A stretch of 14,486 nt of DNA from CAYXZR01 sp964470025 (GTDB taxonomy: Bacteria > Patescibacteriota > Patescibacteriia > Buchananbacterales > UBA6539), in contig CAYXZR010000024.1 of assembly GCA_964470025.1 (NCBI GenBank), forward strand, positions 1-14,486. The letters are read 5' to 3'. Positions 14,191 to 14,486 of the stretch are shown piece by piece; the first letter of the stretch is position 1; each line of letters opens with the position of its first letter. Under the pieces are notes generated by a model. The model was not told the origin of the DNA. It saw nothing but the letters and a program-made list of their open reading frames with translations, and ran no database searches. Both the position numbers and the translations under genes were made by a program.

Positions 14191-14486
14191 ATGCAATATT
14201 CCCCTAAGTTTAATCAACTCGTCGTTGAATCCCTGCACTCTCAGGGAACTTTTGTAAAAACATTTGTCACACATACCCCAGGTGAGCGCATAAAAAAAAT
14301 GGGTAAGCTTTTTGGTTTAATCGAAATTGCCTCGCAAGAACCAAAGGTACTTGAGCTTATTGAAGTCATTATTCAAGAACTACAAACATCTTATTATGCA
14401 CAAGATCTTGGAATCGACTCTGACATTGAATTACTTTTTGAATCTGCCCTCCAAAAGACCAACTTAGCTATTGCAGCATTTATTGA
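14191..14486 (+). CDS. conserved hypothetical protein, N-terminal part (cut by window edge)
   Basis: 98 complete codons from ATG at 14191, open to the right edge. The visible part is soluble, with no signal peptide or membrane segment. Residues 1-30 (MQYSPKFNQLVVES onward, then FVKTFVTHTPGERIKKMGKL) are followed by an alternating helical region: LFGLIEIASQEPKVLELI and a stretch ending FESALQKTNLAIAAFI. The pattern recalls long CPR-specific proteins of unknown function, but I cannot name a family. A small open frame on the opposite strand (14071-14274) is ignored because this frame has a strong promoter and protein-like composition. Its divergent pairing with the winged-helix regulator suggests, without proving, that the regulator may control it. 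Confidence 0.75.
   Translation, partial: MQYSPKFNQLVVESLHSQGTFVKTFVTHTPGERIKKMGKLFGLIEIASQEPKVLELIEVIIQELQTSYYAQDLGIDSDIELLFESALQKTNLAIAAFI

Noticed and set aside
14071..14274. 67-codon open frame on the minus strand at the right edge
   Set aside because: It overlaps the plus-strand gene at 14191, which has a strong promoter and a protein-like composition, and it covers the divergent promoter region. It is most likely non-coding.

Overview
The window is AT-rich bacterial DNA (roughly 37% GC by eye) with compact genes and short gaps. The gene content and several family-specific proteins point to a Candidate Phyla Radiation (Patescibacteria) genome, perhaps a Parcubacteria-like lineage. The reasons are a MurF without its N-terminal domain, a 134-residue TsaB, a winged-helix protein fused to a degenerate nucleotidyltransferase fold, and a VirD4/HerA-like membrane ATPase flanked by two proteins that resemble CPR-only families. 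This placement is an inference. TGA is used as a normal stop (the ATGA overlap at 3811-3814), so UGA-recoding groups such as Gracilibacteria and Absconditabacteria are unlikely.

Layout from left to right. Bases 1-511 (minus) hold the N-terminal part of dnaX, cut by the window edge. Bases 592-4332 (minus) are a cluster of three genes: a small protein with a disordered N-terminus, a large membrane-anchored ATPase starting in an ATGA overlap with it, and a 200-residue unknown protein followed by an intrinsic terminator. Bases 4427-5353 (plus) are a CorA-type metal transporter. A strong bidirectional terminator separates it from the convergent block behind it.

Bases 5403-12844 (minus) form one long division and cell-wall run, in transcription order mraZ, rsmH, ftsL, ftsI, murF, cysS and a UgtP/MGDG-synthase-type glycosyltransferase. 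It is driven by a near-consensus promoter with three AGTGG boxes at exact 10-bp steps just after the predicted transcription start, the expected MraZ autoregulatory operator. The cluster is reduced: mraY, murD, ftsW, murG, murC and ftsZ are absent, and a lipid-type glycosyltransferase and cysS take up its end. A second promoter in front of cysS would give a leaderless message.

Bases 13028-14078 (minus) carry tsaB (tRNA t6A modification) behind a winged-helix/nucleotidyltransferase-like regulator, ended by an intrinsic terminator. At the right edge a plus-strand gene of unknown function starts at 14191 and runs out of the window. Its promoter shares -10 bases with a promoter for the regulator.

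The best candidate for something undescribed is the 592-4332 cluster: a DNA-pump-like ATPase with two lineage-specific partners and no relaxase, pilus or other secretion genes nearby. A second theme is translation initiation. Only rsmH and perhaps tsaB have a recognisable Shine-Dalgarno sequence, and several promoters lie so close to their start codons that leaderless transcripts are plausible. No tRNA, rRNA, CRISPR array, insertion sequence or stretch longer than 300 bases without a gene was seen.
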